DNA of 56,208 nucleotides, from positions 1 through 56,208 of the forward strand of contig NZ_JAGIBG010000041.1 in assembly GCF_017744435.1 (NCBI RefSeq), given 5' to 3'. Source of the stretch: Pseudomonas sp. (GTDB taxonomy: Bacteria > Pseudomonadota > Gammaproteobacteria > Pseudomonadales > Pseudomonadaceae). Both the position numbers and the translations under genes were made by a program. The stretch's first letter is position 1, and each line of letters starts with the position of its first letter. This document shows positions 23,950-31,636 of this stretch, piece by piece. The notes under the pieces are model-generated. The model saw only the letters and a list, made by a program, of their open reading frames with translations. It did not search any database and was not told where the DNA came from.

Positions 23950-25020
23950 TCACAACATCGGTGAGACGCTCGGCTCCTGCCGCGGCCAGGCATCCAGCAC
24001 GGCCTTGATCAAGGTCGCCAGCGGGATCGCGAAGAAGATCCCCCAGAATCCCCAAAGCCCGCCAAACAGCAACACCGCACAGATGATCGCCACCGGGTGC
24101 AGGCTCACTGCCTCGGAGAACAGCAACGGCACCAGCACGTTGCCATCCAGCCCCTGGATGATCGCGTAGACCGTCATCAGGTAGATGAACTGGTCGCCCC
24201 AGCCCCACTGGAACAGCGCAATCAGCGTTACCGGCACGGTCACCACCACAGCGCCCACATAGGGCACCACCACCGACAACCCTACCAGCAGCGCCAGCAG
24301 CGCGGCGTAATTGAGCCCCAGGCTGATGAAGGCGATGTAAGTAGCAATCCCGCAGATCAGGATTTCGATGCCCTTGCCGCGAATGTAGTTGGCGATCTGC
24401 CGGTTCATCTCGCTACCCACCCGGTTCAGCAAGGTGCGCTGACGCGGCAGGTAACTGCTGACCCAGCGCCCGATCAGTACCCGGTCCTTGAGGAAGAAGA
24501 ACACCAGGATCGGCACCAGCACCAGGTAGATCATGGCATTGACCAGCAGCGGCAAACTCGACAGTGAGAAGGTCAGCGCCCATTGGCCGAACTTGCCGAT
24601 CTCGCCTCGCACCGACTCGATCGCATGCAACACCTGCTCGTCCGACACCAGGTGCGGATAACGCTCAGGCAGCAGCAGGAGCAGCGACTGCCACTTGCCG
24701 AGCATCCCCGGCAGCTCGTTGAACAGGGTAATCAGCTGGTGCCAGAGCAGCGGCACCAGCACCAGCAGGAACACTGCCAGCGCCCCCATGAACAGGGCGA
24801 ACACCAGCGTCACCGCAACACGGGTCGGCACGCGCAGGCGCTCCAGGGCATTGACCAGGCCCTGCATCAGGAACGCCAGGACCATGCCCGCCAGCACCGG
24901 CGCGAGCATGCCTCCGAGGGTGAGTACCGCGGTAAAGGCGAGGAACAGCAGGACCGCCAACACCACCGCTTCCTCATCGGAGAAGTAGCGCTCTATCCAG
25001 TCGCGAAGCACTTTGAACAT
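23950..25020 (-). CDS. AI-2E family transporter (PerM-like)
   Basis: A 356-residue inner-membrane protein with about eight hydrophobic segments in the PerM/AI-2E pattern: two N-terminal helices, a soluble stretch around 130-160, then PYVGAVVVTVPVTLIAL and QGLDGNVLVPLLFSEAVSLHP near the end. Substrate unknown. ATG 25020 chosen by homology (MFKVLRDWIERYFSDEEA). It follows the TusA-like gene by 19 bp. Confidence 0.9.
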   Translation of the reverse strand: MFKVLRDWIERYFSDEEAVVLAVLLFLAFTAVLTLGGMLAPVLAGMVLAFLMQGLVNALERLRVPTRVAVTLVFALFMGALAVFLLVLVPLLWHQLITLFNELPGMLGKWQSLLLLLPERYPHLVSDEQVLHAIESVRGEIGKFGQWALTFSLSSLPLLVNAMIYLVLVPILVFFFLKDRVLIGRWVSSYLPRQRTLLNRVGSEMNRQIANYIRGKGIEILICGIATYIAFISLGLNYAALLALLVGLSVVVPYVGAVVVTVPVTLIALFQWGWGDQFIYLMTVYAIIQGLDGNVLVPLLFSEAVSLHPVAIICAVLLFGGLWGFWGIFFAIPLATLIKAVLDAWPRQEPSVSPML

Positions 25021-25039
25021 TGACGATCCTTGGGTTAAC

Positions 25040-25279
25040 TCAGGCCTTGCGTAGCCAGTAGGTGTAGATACCGGCCTCGGCCGTTTCCTGCAGCAGGGTA
25101 TGACCGGCAAGCTGGGCGAAAGTGCGGAAGTCGCGCTGCGAACCTGCATCGGTGGCGATGACTTTCAGTATCGCCCCGCTGGCCAGGCGGTTGAGTTCCA
25201 TCTTCGCCTTGAGCAGCGGCAGCGGGCAGTTCAACCCGCTGGCGTCGAGTTCAGCGTCGCAGGTCAGGGTGTCACTCAT
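25040..25279 (-). CDS. TusA-family sulfur carrier protein
   Basis: A 79-residue protein with the family signature ASGLNCPLPLLKAKMEL, including the persulfide-carrying Cys in CPLP. It transfers sulfur to acceptor proteins in the cytoplasm. ATG 25279 gives the normal size. Cotranscribed with the AI-2E gene and divergent from the M48 protease. Confidence 0.88.
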   Translation of the reverse strand: MSDTLTCDAELDASGLNCPLPLLKAKMELNRLASGAILKVIATDAGSQRDFRTFAQLAGHTLLQETAEAGIYTYWLRKA

Positions 25280-25397
25280 CGGGCGCGTCTCCAGGGCGGG
25301 GCGGATAGTCTTGGGTAAAGCTCGGTAGCATACCGCCACTGGTCGGCTCCGCGCGACCCGGCTACAGTAAGGCTTTTTGATCGACGCGAGCTTCTGC

Positions 25398-26834
25398 ATG
25401 AATCTACTGCGCCCCACCCTGCTGGCGCTGGCCTGCCTGATGGCCCTTCCCGGCCATGCCGACGACCTGCCGTCACTGGGCGACGCCAGCTCCGCAATCG
25501 TCTCGCCGAAACAGGAGCACGACCTCGGCCGCGCCTGGCTGAGCCTGCTGCGCGGCCAGGTCAACCAGCTCAATGACCCACAGCTCAAGGATTACGTCGA
25601 AACCACCGTGTACCGGCTGGCCGAAACCAGCCAGCTGCAGGACCGGCGCCTGGAATTCATCCTCATCGACAGCCGCGAGCTCAACGCCTTTGCCGCACCT
25701 GGCGGCATCGTCGGGGTCAACGGTGGCCTGTTCCTCAACGCCCAGACCGAAGGCGAGTACGCCTCGGTACTGGCGCACGAACTGGCGCACTTGTCGCAAC
25801 GCCACTTCGCCCGCGGCGTCGAGGCCCAGCAGCGCATGCAGCTGCCGATGATGGCGGCACTGCTGGCCGGCATCGTGCTGGCGGCAGGGGGTGCTGGCGA
25901 TGCCGGCATCGGCATGATCGCCGGCACCCAGGCGGCGGCGATCCAGGAGCAACGGCGCTTCTCGCGGCAAAACGAGCAGGAAGCCGACCGCGTCGGCATC
26001 CAGAACCTGGAAAGGGCCGGCTACGATCCGCGCAACATGCCGACCATGTTCGAACGCCTGGCGCGCCAGTACCGCTATGACGCCAAGCCGCCAGAGTTCC
26101 TGTTGACTCACCCGGTAACCGAATCGCGTATCGCCGACACCCGCAACCGCGCCGAACAGGCGCCCAAGGGCGGCATCGAGGACAGCCAGCGCTACCAACT
26201 GATCCGCGCCCGTGTGGCACTCACGTACGAGGGCACCCCAGGCCTGGCAGCCAAGCGCTTCCGCGCCCAGCTCGACGAAGACCCGAAACTGGACGCTGCG
26301 CGCTATGGCCTGGCCCTGGCGCAGATCAAGGGTGGCCAGTTGAACGATGCGCGGGAAAGCCTCAAGCCGCTGCTGGCCAAGGCCCCCAACGACATCACCT
26401 ACAACCTGGCGCAGATCGACCTGGACATCACCAACAACCGCCTGGCCGACGCACAGCAACGTGCGGAGCGCATGCAGGGGCTGTACCCGGGTAACTATCC
26501 GCTGAAACAGGTGCGTGCCGACCTGCTGGTCAAGCAGAACAAGCCGGCTGAGGCAGAGAAGGTGCTGGACGACCTGCTCAAGAGCCGGCCGGATGACCCG
26601 GACGTCTGGTACGACATGGCTGAAGTGCGCGGACTGTCGGGCAACACCATCGGCTTGCATCGCGCGCGTGCCGAATACTTCACGTTGGTGGGGGATTTCG
26701 ACCAGGCGGTACAGCAGCTGGATTACGCCAAGCGTCGGGCAGGCAGCAACTTCCCGCTGGCCTCGCAGATCGACCAGCGCCAGCGCGAGATCATGGAACA
26801 GAAGCGCATGGTTCAGGAAATGATGGGCCGCTAA
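25398..26834 (+). CDS. Periplasmic M48 metalloprotease with TPR domain (BepA-like)
   Basis: A 478-residue protein with a signal peptide (residues 1-21), an M48 peptidase domain with zinc motif H127-E-L-A-H131 and the third ligand in NEQEADRVGI, and a C-terminal TPR region (about 280-470). This is the layout of BepA/YfgC, which maintains outer-membrane beta-barrel and LptD assembly. ATG 25398 opens the signal peptide. Gene ends at a REP pair. Confidence 0.9.
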   Translation: MNLLRPTLLALACLMALPGHADDLPSLGDASSAIVSPKQEHDLGRAWLSLLRGQVNQLNDPQLKDYVETTVYRLAETSQLQDRRLEFILIDSRELNAFAAPGGIVGVNGGLFLNAQTEGEYASVLAHELAHLSQRHFARGVEAQQRMQLPMMAALLAGIVLAAGGAGDAGIGMIAGTQAAAIQEQRRFSRQNEQEADRVGIQNLERAGYDPRNMPTMFERLARQYRYDAKPPEFLLTHPVTESRIADTRNRAEQAPKGGIEDSQRYQLIRARVALTYEGTPGLAAKRFRAQLDEDPKLDAARYGLALAQIKGGQLNDARESLKPLLAKAPNDITYNLAQIDLDITNNRLADAQQRAERMQGLYPGNYPLKQVRADLLVKQNKPAEAEKVLDDLLKSRPDDPDVWYDMAEVRGLSGNTIGLHRARAEYFTLVGDFDQAVQQLDYAKRRAGSNFPLASQIDQRQREIMEQKRMVQEMMGR

Positions 26835-26849
26835 GCGTTACCTGTTCAG

Positions 26850-26943
26850 GCCCATTCGCGGGGCAAGCCCGCTCCCACAGATATTCCATCAGCCCCTCGG
26901 CCTATGCAGTACCTGTGGGAGCGGGCTTGTCCCGCGAAAGGGC
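26850..26943. repeat. REP pair between convergent M48 protease and nadA
   Basis: Two REP arms (26850-26880 and 26912-26943) in inverted order with CTCCCACAG and CTGTGGGAG tails facing each other. One arm has an extra G in the core (TTCGCGGGGCAAG) compared with other copies. Confidence 0.88.
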
Positions 26944-26964
26944 CGCAGAGCGGCCCCAGCAATC

Positions 26965-28023
26965 TCAGGCGTTACCGGAGAGCTTCAGGCGAGCCGCCTG
27001 GGTAAAGTCCAGCATGCGGTTCAGCGGCTTGATCGCCTTCGGCACCAGCGCCGGATCAACGAAAATCTCGTCCCCGCCGTTGCGCAAGCAATGCAGCACC
27101 CGCTCCAGGGTATTCATCGCCATCCACGGGCAGTGCGCGCAGCTGCGGCACGCCGCGCCGTTACCGGCGGTCGGCGCTTCGACGAATTCCTTGTCCGGGC
27201 ACAGCTGCTGCATCTTGTAGAAGATGCCGCGGTCAGTGGCGACGATGAAGGTCTTGTTCGGCAGGGTCTGCGCCGCCTTGATCAGTTGGCTGGTGGAGCC
27301 CACCGCGTCGGCCAGCTCGATCACCGCTTCCGGCGACTCCGGGTGTACCAGGATGGCGGCATCCGGATACAGCGCCTTCATGTCGGCCAACTGGCGCGAC
27401 TTGAACTCTTCGTGAACGATACAGGCACCGTCCCACAGCAGCATGTCGGCACCGGTCTGCTTCTGGATGTAGCGGCCCAGGTGCTGGTCCGGGCCCCAGA
27501 TGATGGTCTCGCCGTTGTCCATCAGGCTTTCGACGATTTCCAGCGCACAGCTCGACGTCACCACCCAGTCGGCCCGTGCCTTCACCGCAGCGGAGGTGTT
27601 GGCATAAACCACCACGGTGCGCTCAGGATGCTGGTCGCAGAAGGCCGAGAACTCTTCGACCGGGCAACCCAGGTCAAGCGAGCAGGTAGCCTCCAGGGTC
27701 GGCATCAGCACGCGCTTTTCCGGGGTGAGGATCTTGGCGGTTTCGCCCATGAAGCGCACACCGGCGACGATCACCGTCTCGGCCGGGTGATTCTTGCCGA
27801 AACGGGCCATTTCCAGCGAGTCGGACACGCAGCCGCCGGTTTCTTCGGCCAGCGCCTGGATGACCGGGTCGCAGTAATAGTGGGCTACCAGCACGGCATT
27901 CTGCGCTTTCAGCTCAGCAGCAATGGCCGCACGGTATTCGGCCTCCTGCTCGGCGGTCAGCGGGTTGGGCTGCTTGGCGTCAAGGTGGGCCTGAACCAAC
28001 AGGCGTTCGGAAATCTGGGTCAT
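26965..28023 (-). CDS. nadA: Quinolinate synthase A
   Basis: A 352-residue 4Fe-4S enzyme of NAD synthesis, condensing iminoaspartate with dihydroxyacetone phosphate. Family landmarks: VLVAHYYCDP, VIVAGVRFMGETAKIL, the Cys in LEATCSLDLGCP, VVTSSCALEI, and CRSCAHCPWMAMN near the C-terminus. Length typical of the proteobacterial type. Transcribed alone on the minus strand. Confidence 0.96.
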   Translation of the reverse strand: MTQISERLLVQAHLDAKQPNPLTAEQEAEYRAAIAAELKAQNAVLVAHYYCDPVIQALAEETGGCVSDSLEMARFGKNHPAETVIVAGVRFMGETAKILTPEKRVLMPTLEATCSLDLGCPVEEFSAFCDQHPERTVVVYANTSAAVKARADWVVTSSCALEIVESLMDNGETIIWGPDQHLGRYIQKQTGADMLLWDGACIVHEEFKSRQLADMKALYPDAAILVHPESPEAVIELADAVGSTSQLIKAAQTLPNKTFIVATDRGIFYKMQQLCPDKEFVEAPTAGNGAACRSCAHCPWMAMNTLERVLHCLRNGGDEIFVDPALVPKAIKPLNRMLDFTQAARLKLSGNA

Positions 28024-28206
28024 GATCGCTGGACCTGCAGGCGCGCGTGCGCGTCAAATCGAGTGTATCACCCGGCCCTGGCAGATCGGCTAGGGGTGCC
28101 GGACGGCAGGCGTGCCGCCACGGCCCTCTGCGGGCGCGGATTATTATCGGACGCCGAAGGCTACAGACAATCAGGGGAATTCTAAAGTGGTTTTTGTGGT
28201 GCCTAG

Positions 28207-28244
28207 GCCGGCCTCTTCGCGACTGAAGCCGCGAAGAGGCCGGC
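28207..28244. terminator. Perfect 15-bp hairpin after the DUF945 gene
   Basis: GCCGGCCTCTTCGCG and CGCGAAGAGGCCGGC form a 15-bp stem with an 8-base loop, 13 bp beyond the stop at 28258. The arms match the outer half of the REP element, so this is a collapsed REP acting as a terminator-like structure. No T-run follows. Confidence 0.65.
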
Positions 28245-28257
28245 TCAGGTCAACCCA

Positions 28258-29766
28258 TCAACCCTGCGGCTGCATCGCGGCAAAGTGCGCCGCCAGCAGC
28301 ATGGCGAACGCTTCAACAGTCATCTTCTTGCCGTTGAAGTCGACCATGCCGTCGGCGTAATGAAGGCTCGACACTACGTCGTTGCCCTGCACGGTGGCCA
28401 TGCCGCTCTGCACCGCCATCATGCCGACCATCTCCCCAGCCTGGCTCGACTGCGAAGCAATCGCCTGGGCATCGGTCTGCCCTTCAAGCAGCGCCTGCAA
28501 GGTCGCCAGGTCGCCGATCATCGGCTTGGACAACGACAGCTTGCTCTTCACCTCGGTGATCAGTTGCTTGCTCAACTGGTCAGGCGGCAGGTCGAACGAG
28601 GCCGGGTTGGAGAAATCCATCGACAGGTCGAAACGGCTCTCGCCATTGGCGGTGCGGAATGCCAGGTTCTCGATGGCCAGCTTGGGCTTGGAGGCCAGCA
28701 ACTGTTGCAGGTCGCCGTGGAACCTGGCCTTTTCCGCCTCATCCATCTGGATTTCCGGCACCGGTTGGCCGGCAGCCTGGGCTGCTTCGAACTCCGGCAG
28801 GTGGGCCTGATACCACTTCGACAGCGACTGCAACGCCGGGGCATTGAGCGACTTGAGGGTCACAGCCATCTGCGCGTTACCGACCGCGCGGCCATCCCAG
28901 GTGATGTCCGCTACCCGGTAATCCACGCGGCCACCCACGGTGTCCGGGCCATCCAGGGTTTGCAGGAGGTTCTGCTCAAGGCCCTTGAGCACCAGCACCT
29001 GCTGCTTGTCACCCAAGGTCGCCTTGGCCTCGGCCAGCAGCAGGTCGACATTGCCGACGTACACGGCGTCATGCTTGCTGGCCGCCAGGTTGCCACCCAC
29101 CTTCAACCCCGAGAGCTCGAGGGTGGCCGGCGGATGATCTTCGCCGACCAGCTTCATCACGAAGTGATCCGCGCTGCCATGGAACTTCGAAGCCTTGCCT
29201 TCCTGGTCACCGCTGACCTCCAGCGTCATCCCCGAGAAGTCCAGGCTGCTGCCGTCGGCCTCGGTGCGCTTGAGCGGTGCCACGGTGATGTTGCTGTCGA
29301 CGTTGCCCGAGAAGCCCAGGCTGGTGTGTGCACTGATCGGCGACTGCTCGCCTGCGGCAGCGAACCACGGCGCGGTGAGGTCATCCTTCTGCAGGCTGCT
29401 GCTGCTCGCGGCCAACACCGGCACCAGCTTCAGTGCCTTGACCCGCGACCATGGGAACGGGCCATGCTCGATCTGATCGGTCATGCCGAGGTCGAAACTG
29501 ACCACTTCGCCGTGGCCAAGGTTGATGTCCTTGGCCTTGAGCCGGTACTGCGCAGTGCTGCTGAAGAAATGCTGATCGAGCGAGACCAGTTCGACGGTCA
29601 TGCTGCCGCCGTAGTTGGTCAGGGCCTTCTTGAGCTGTTCGTTGCTGCGGCTGACGGCGTTGTCCAGCTCCCCGGGCAGCTGTTTGCCGGTGTACCAGGC
29701 GCCAGCGGTGGTCACGACGGCGATGGCGATGGCCAGGCCGGAAAGGATGCCTACTGATTTCTTCAT
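28258..29766 (-). CDS. YdgA-like DUF945 protein
   Basis: A 502-residue protein with an N-terminal signal anchor (MKKSVGILSGLAIAIAVVTT) and a long periplasmic part with the YdgA/DUF945 pattern: GAWYTGKQL, then SLDQHFFSSTAQYRL, and a regular beta-rich body. Function of the family is not settled; an envelope role is likely. ATG 29766 opens the anchor. Confidence 0.85.
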   Translation of the reverse strand: MKKSVGILSGLAIAIAVVTTAGAWYTGKQLPGELDNAVSRSNEQLKKALTNYGGSMTVELVSLDQHFFSSTAQYRLKAKDINLGHGEVVSFDLGMTDQIEHGPFPWSRVKALKLVPVLAASSSSLQKDDLTAPWFAAAGEQSPISAHTSLGFSGNVDSNITVAPLKRTEADGSSLDFSGMTLEVSGDQEGKASKFHGSADHFVMKLVGEDHPPATLELSGLKVGGNLAASKHDAVYVGNVDLLLAEAKATLGDKQQVLVLKGLEQNLLQTLDGPDTVGGRVDYRVADITWDGRAVGNAQMAVTLKSLNAPALQSLSKWYQAHLPEFEAAQAAGQPVPEIQMDEAEKARFHGDLQQLLASKPKLAIENLAFRTANGESRFDLSMDFSNPASFDLPPDQLSKQLITEVKSKLSLSKPMIGDLATLQALLEGQTDAQAIASQSSQAGEMVGMMAVQSGMATVQGNDVVSSLHYADGMVDFNGKKMTVEAFAMLLAAHFAAMQPQG

Positions 29767-29899
29767 GAATAGAACCGATCGATGTCCATATGGGCAGGGT
29801 GCCAAAGGATATCACTGCGGTGACAGGCGGGTGACGACGCCTGGGCAGAAATGGCGGATTTGGGAAATGTCCGACAATCCAGCAGATCGTTAATTTTTA

Positions 29900-29953
29900 C
29901 GAACATTCAAGTCGATCGAAACCGCAAAAAAACGCGCAAAAACCGAACATTCA
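29900..29953. repeat. 10-bp direct repeat, 44 bp apart
   Basis: CGAACATTCA occurs at 29900-29909 and 29944-29953. The 44-bp spacing is about four helical turns, so both copies face the same side of the DNA, as expected of paired regulator sites. Confidence 0.45.
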
Positions 29954-30183
29954 GGCCGTTTAACCGATAAATATTTCAATTTCGCAACATCTTGTCATGT
30001 TTAACTTGACGCCTTCCTATCAATCGTTTTTTATTTTCACCACCTCGCCCAGCGCCCGATCCACGAAGAAGAAAAAGTCGCGCCGTCATGATGCTCGGAT
30101 GCCCCTGCCCGCACGCTTCAACCTCCTCGCCAAGGCACTGCCAGCCTGACGTCGGCGCCTAGCACGCGCCTATCTCTGCTCCA

Positions 30184-30191
30184 AACAAAAA
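30184..30191 (+). promoter_or_regulatory. Crc/Hfq-type CA motif overlapping the ribosome binding site
   Basis: AACAAAAA fits AANAANAA and overlaps the first base of the AGGTGA Shine-Dalgarno (30191-30196). Hfq/Crc binding here would block translation of the importer under carbon catabolite repression, as known for Pseudomonas uptake genes. Confidence 0.5.
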
Positions 30192-30201
30192 GGTGAACAA
30201 C

Positions 30202-30228
30202 ATGGAGCCACATCAGCATGCAGCCTGA
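30202..30228 (+). CDS. Possible 8-codon leader mini-ORF overlapping the importer start
   Basis: ATG at 30202 opens MEPHQHAA followed by TGA. It lies five bases after AGGTGA, while the importer ATG at 30218 in the next frame is 21 bases away from that ribosome binding site. The last sense codon and stop read GCC-TGA-C. It may be a translated leader coupled to the importer, or the real N-terminus joined by a +1 frameshift. An assembly or sequencing indel is also possible. Confidence 0.35.
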   Translation: MEPHQHAA

Positions 30229-31570
30229 CCACAACGCCACCGGCAACGGCCAATTCCGTAAATCCCTGCGCCTCTGGCACGTGGTCATCATCGGTCTGGC
30301 GTACCTCACGCCCATGACCGTGTTCGACACTTTCGGCATCGTGTCCGGCGTGACCAACGGCCACGTTCCCAGCGCCTACCTGCTGGCCCTGGCCGGCGTT
30401 CTGTTCACTGCGGTGAGCTACGGCACGCTGGTCCGCCGCTTCCCCCAGTCCGGCTCCGCCTACACCTACACCCAACGCGCCATCAACCCGCACGTGGGCT
30501 TCCTGGTCGGCTGGTCTTCGCTGCTGGATTACCTCTTGCTGCCCATGGTCAACGCGCTGCTGGCCAAGCTCTACCTCTCGGCCATGTTCCCTGAAGTGCC
30601 AGCGTGGATGTGGGTGGCCGGCTTTGTCACCCTGATCAGCCTGATCAACATGCGCAGTATCAACCTGGTCGCGCATTTCAACCTGCTGTTCGTGGTCGTG
30701 CAGCTGATGATCATGTCTGTGTTCATCTACCTCTGCGTTCGTGGCCTGGACCAGGGCGAAGGGCTGGGAACCACCTGGAGCCTGCTGCCGTTCGCCGACT
30801 CGCATACGCAACTCAGCGCCCTGGCTGCCGGCGCAACCATCCTGTGCTTCTCGTTCCTGGGCTTCGACGCCGTCACCTGCCTGTCCGAAGAAACCAAGGA
30901 CCCGGGCAAGATCATCCCGCGAGCGATCTTCCTCACTGCCCTGATCGGCGGCGTGGTGTTCATCGCTGTGTCGTATTTCATGCAGGCGTACTTCCCGACC
31001 AATGCACGCTTCCAGGACCCGGAAGCGGCTTTGCCTGAAATTGCCCTGTATGTCGGTGGCAAGCTGTTCCAATCGATCTTCATTGCCTGCACGGTGATCA
31101 ACACCATCGCCTCGGGCCTGGCTTCGCAGACCAGCGTGTCGCGCCTGCTGTACGTGATGGGCCGTGACAATGTGATCCCGAGCAGCGTGTTCGCCCGCCT
31201 GCACCCGCGCTACAAGACCCCGATCGTGAACATTGCCGTGGTTGGCGTCATCGCCCTTTCGGCAATCTTCTTCGACCTGGTCACCGCCACCTCGATCATC
31301 AACTTCGGCGCGCTGGTCGCGTTCAGCTTCGTCAACCTGTCGGTGATCAACCACTGCTACCTGCGCGAAGGCAATCGCCAGGGGCTGGCCAACAAGATGA
31401 AGTACCTGGTCCTGCCGACCATCGGCTTCTGCATCATCGCCAAGCTCTGGCTCGACCTCAACGAGAACTCGTTGATCTTCGGCGGCCTCTGGGCAATGGC
31501 AGGGCTGCTGCATCTGGCCTGGCTGACCAAGGCCTTCCGGGTCTCGCCACCCAACTACGTCGCTGATTGA
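30218..31570 (+). CDS. puuP: PuuP-like putrescine importer, APC family
   Basis: A 450-residue permease with about 12 membrane segments, strongly similar by recall to E. coli PuuP along its length: RKSLRLWHVVIIGLAYLTPM, TVFDTFGIVSGV, SGSAYTYTQRAINPHVGFL, VGWSSLLDYLLLPM, ALPEIALYVGGKLFQSIF, ASVSRLLYVMGRDNV-like segment. It imports putrescine by proton symport in E. coli. The start is not secure: ATG 30218 has no good ribosome binding site of its own (see the mini-ORF). The McpU-like chemoreceptor lies just downstream. Confidence 0.85.
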   Translation: MQPDHNATGNGQFRKSLRLWHVVIIGLAYLTPMTVFDTFGIVSGVTNGHVPSAYLLALAGVLFTAVSYGTLVRRFPQSGSAYTYTQRAINPHVGFLVGWSSLLDYLLLPMVNALLAKLYLSAMFPEVPAWMWVAGFVTLISLINMRSINLVAHFNLLFVVVQLMIMSVFIYLCVRGLDQGEGLGTTWSLLPFADSHTQLSALAAGATILCFSFLGFDAVTCLSEETKDPGKIIPRAIFLTALIGGVVFIAVSYFMQAYFPTNARFQDPEAALPEIALYVGGKLFQSIFIACTVINTIASGLASQTSVSRLLYVMGRDNVIPSSVFARLHPRYKTPIVNIAVVGVIALSAIFFDLVTATSIINFGALVAFSFVNLSVINHCYLREGNRQGLANKMKYLVLPTIGFCIIAKLWLDLNENSLIFGGLWAMAGLLHLAWLTKAFRVSPPNYVAD

Positions 31571-31582
31571 CTCCAGCCACCG

Positions 31583-31612
31583 ACAACGCCCGCGCCTGAA
31601 CGCGGGCGTTGT
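31583..31612 (+). terminator. Hairpin between importer and chemoreceptor genes
   Basis: ACAACGCCCGCG and CGCGGGCGTTGT form a 12-bp perfect stem with a 6-base loop, followed by TGTTG rather than a T-run. Probably a weak terminator or attenuating element between the two genes. Confidence 0.6.
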
Positions 31613-31636
31613 TGTTGAACGATAAGGAAAGTCCTC

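Larger units (their letters stand above)
29767..30217. other. 451-bp upstream region of the putrescine importer
   Basis: No gene is supported apart from a possible 8-codon mini-ORF at its right end (30202-30228). The centre (29880-30050) is AT-rich, with a 10-bp direct repeat CGAACATTCA at 29900-29909 and 29944-29953, 44 bp apart. This is likely promoter and operator DNA for the importer and the divergent DUF945 gene. Confidence 0.6.
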
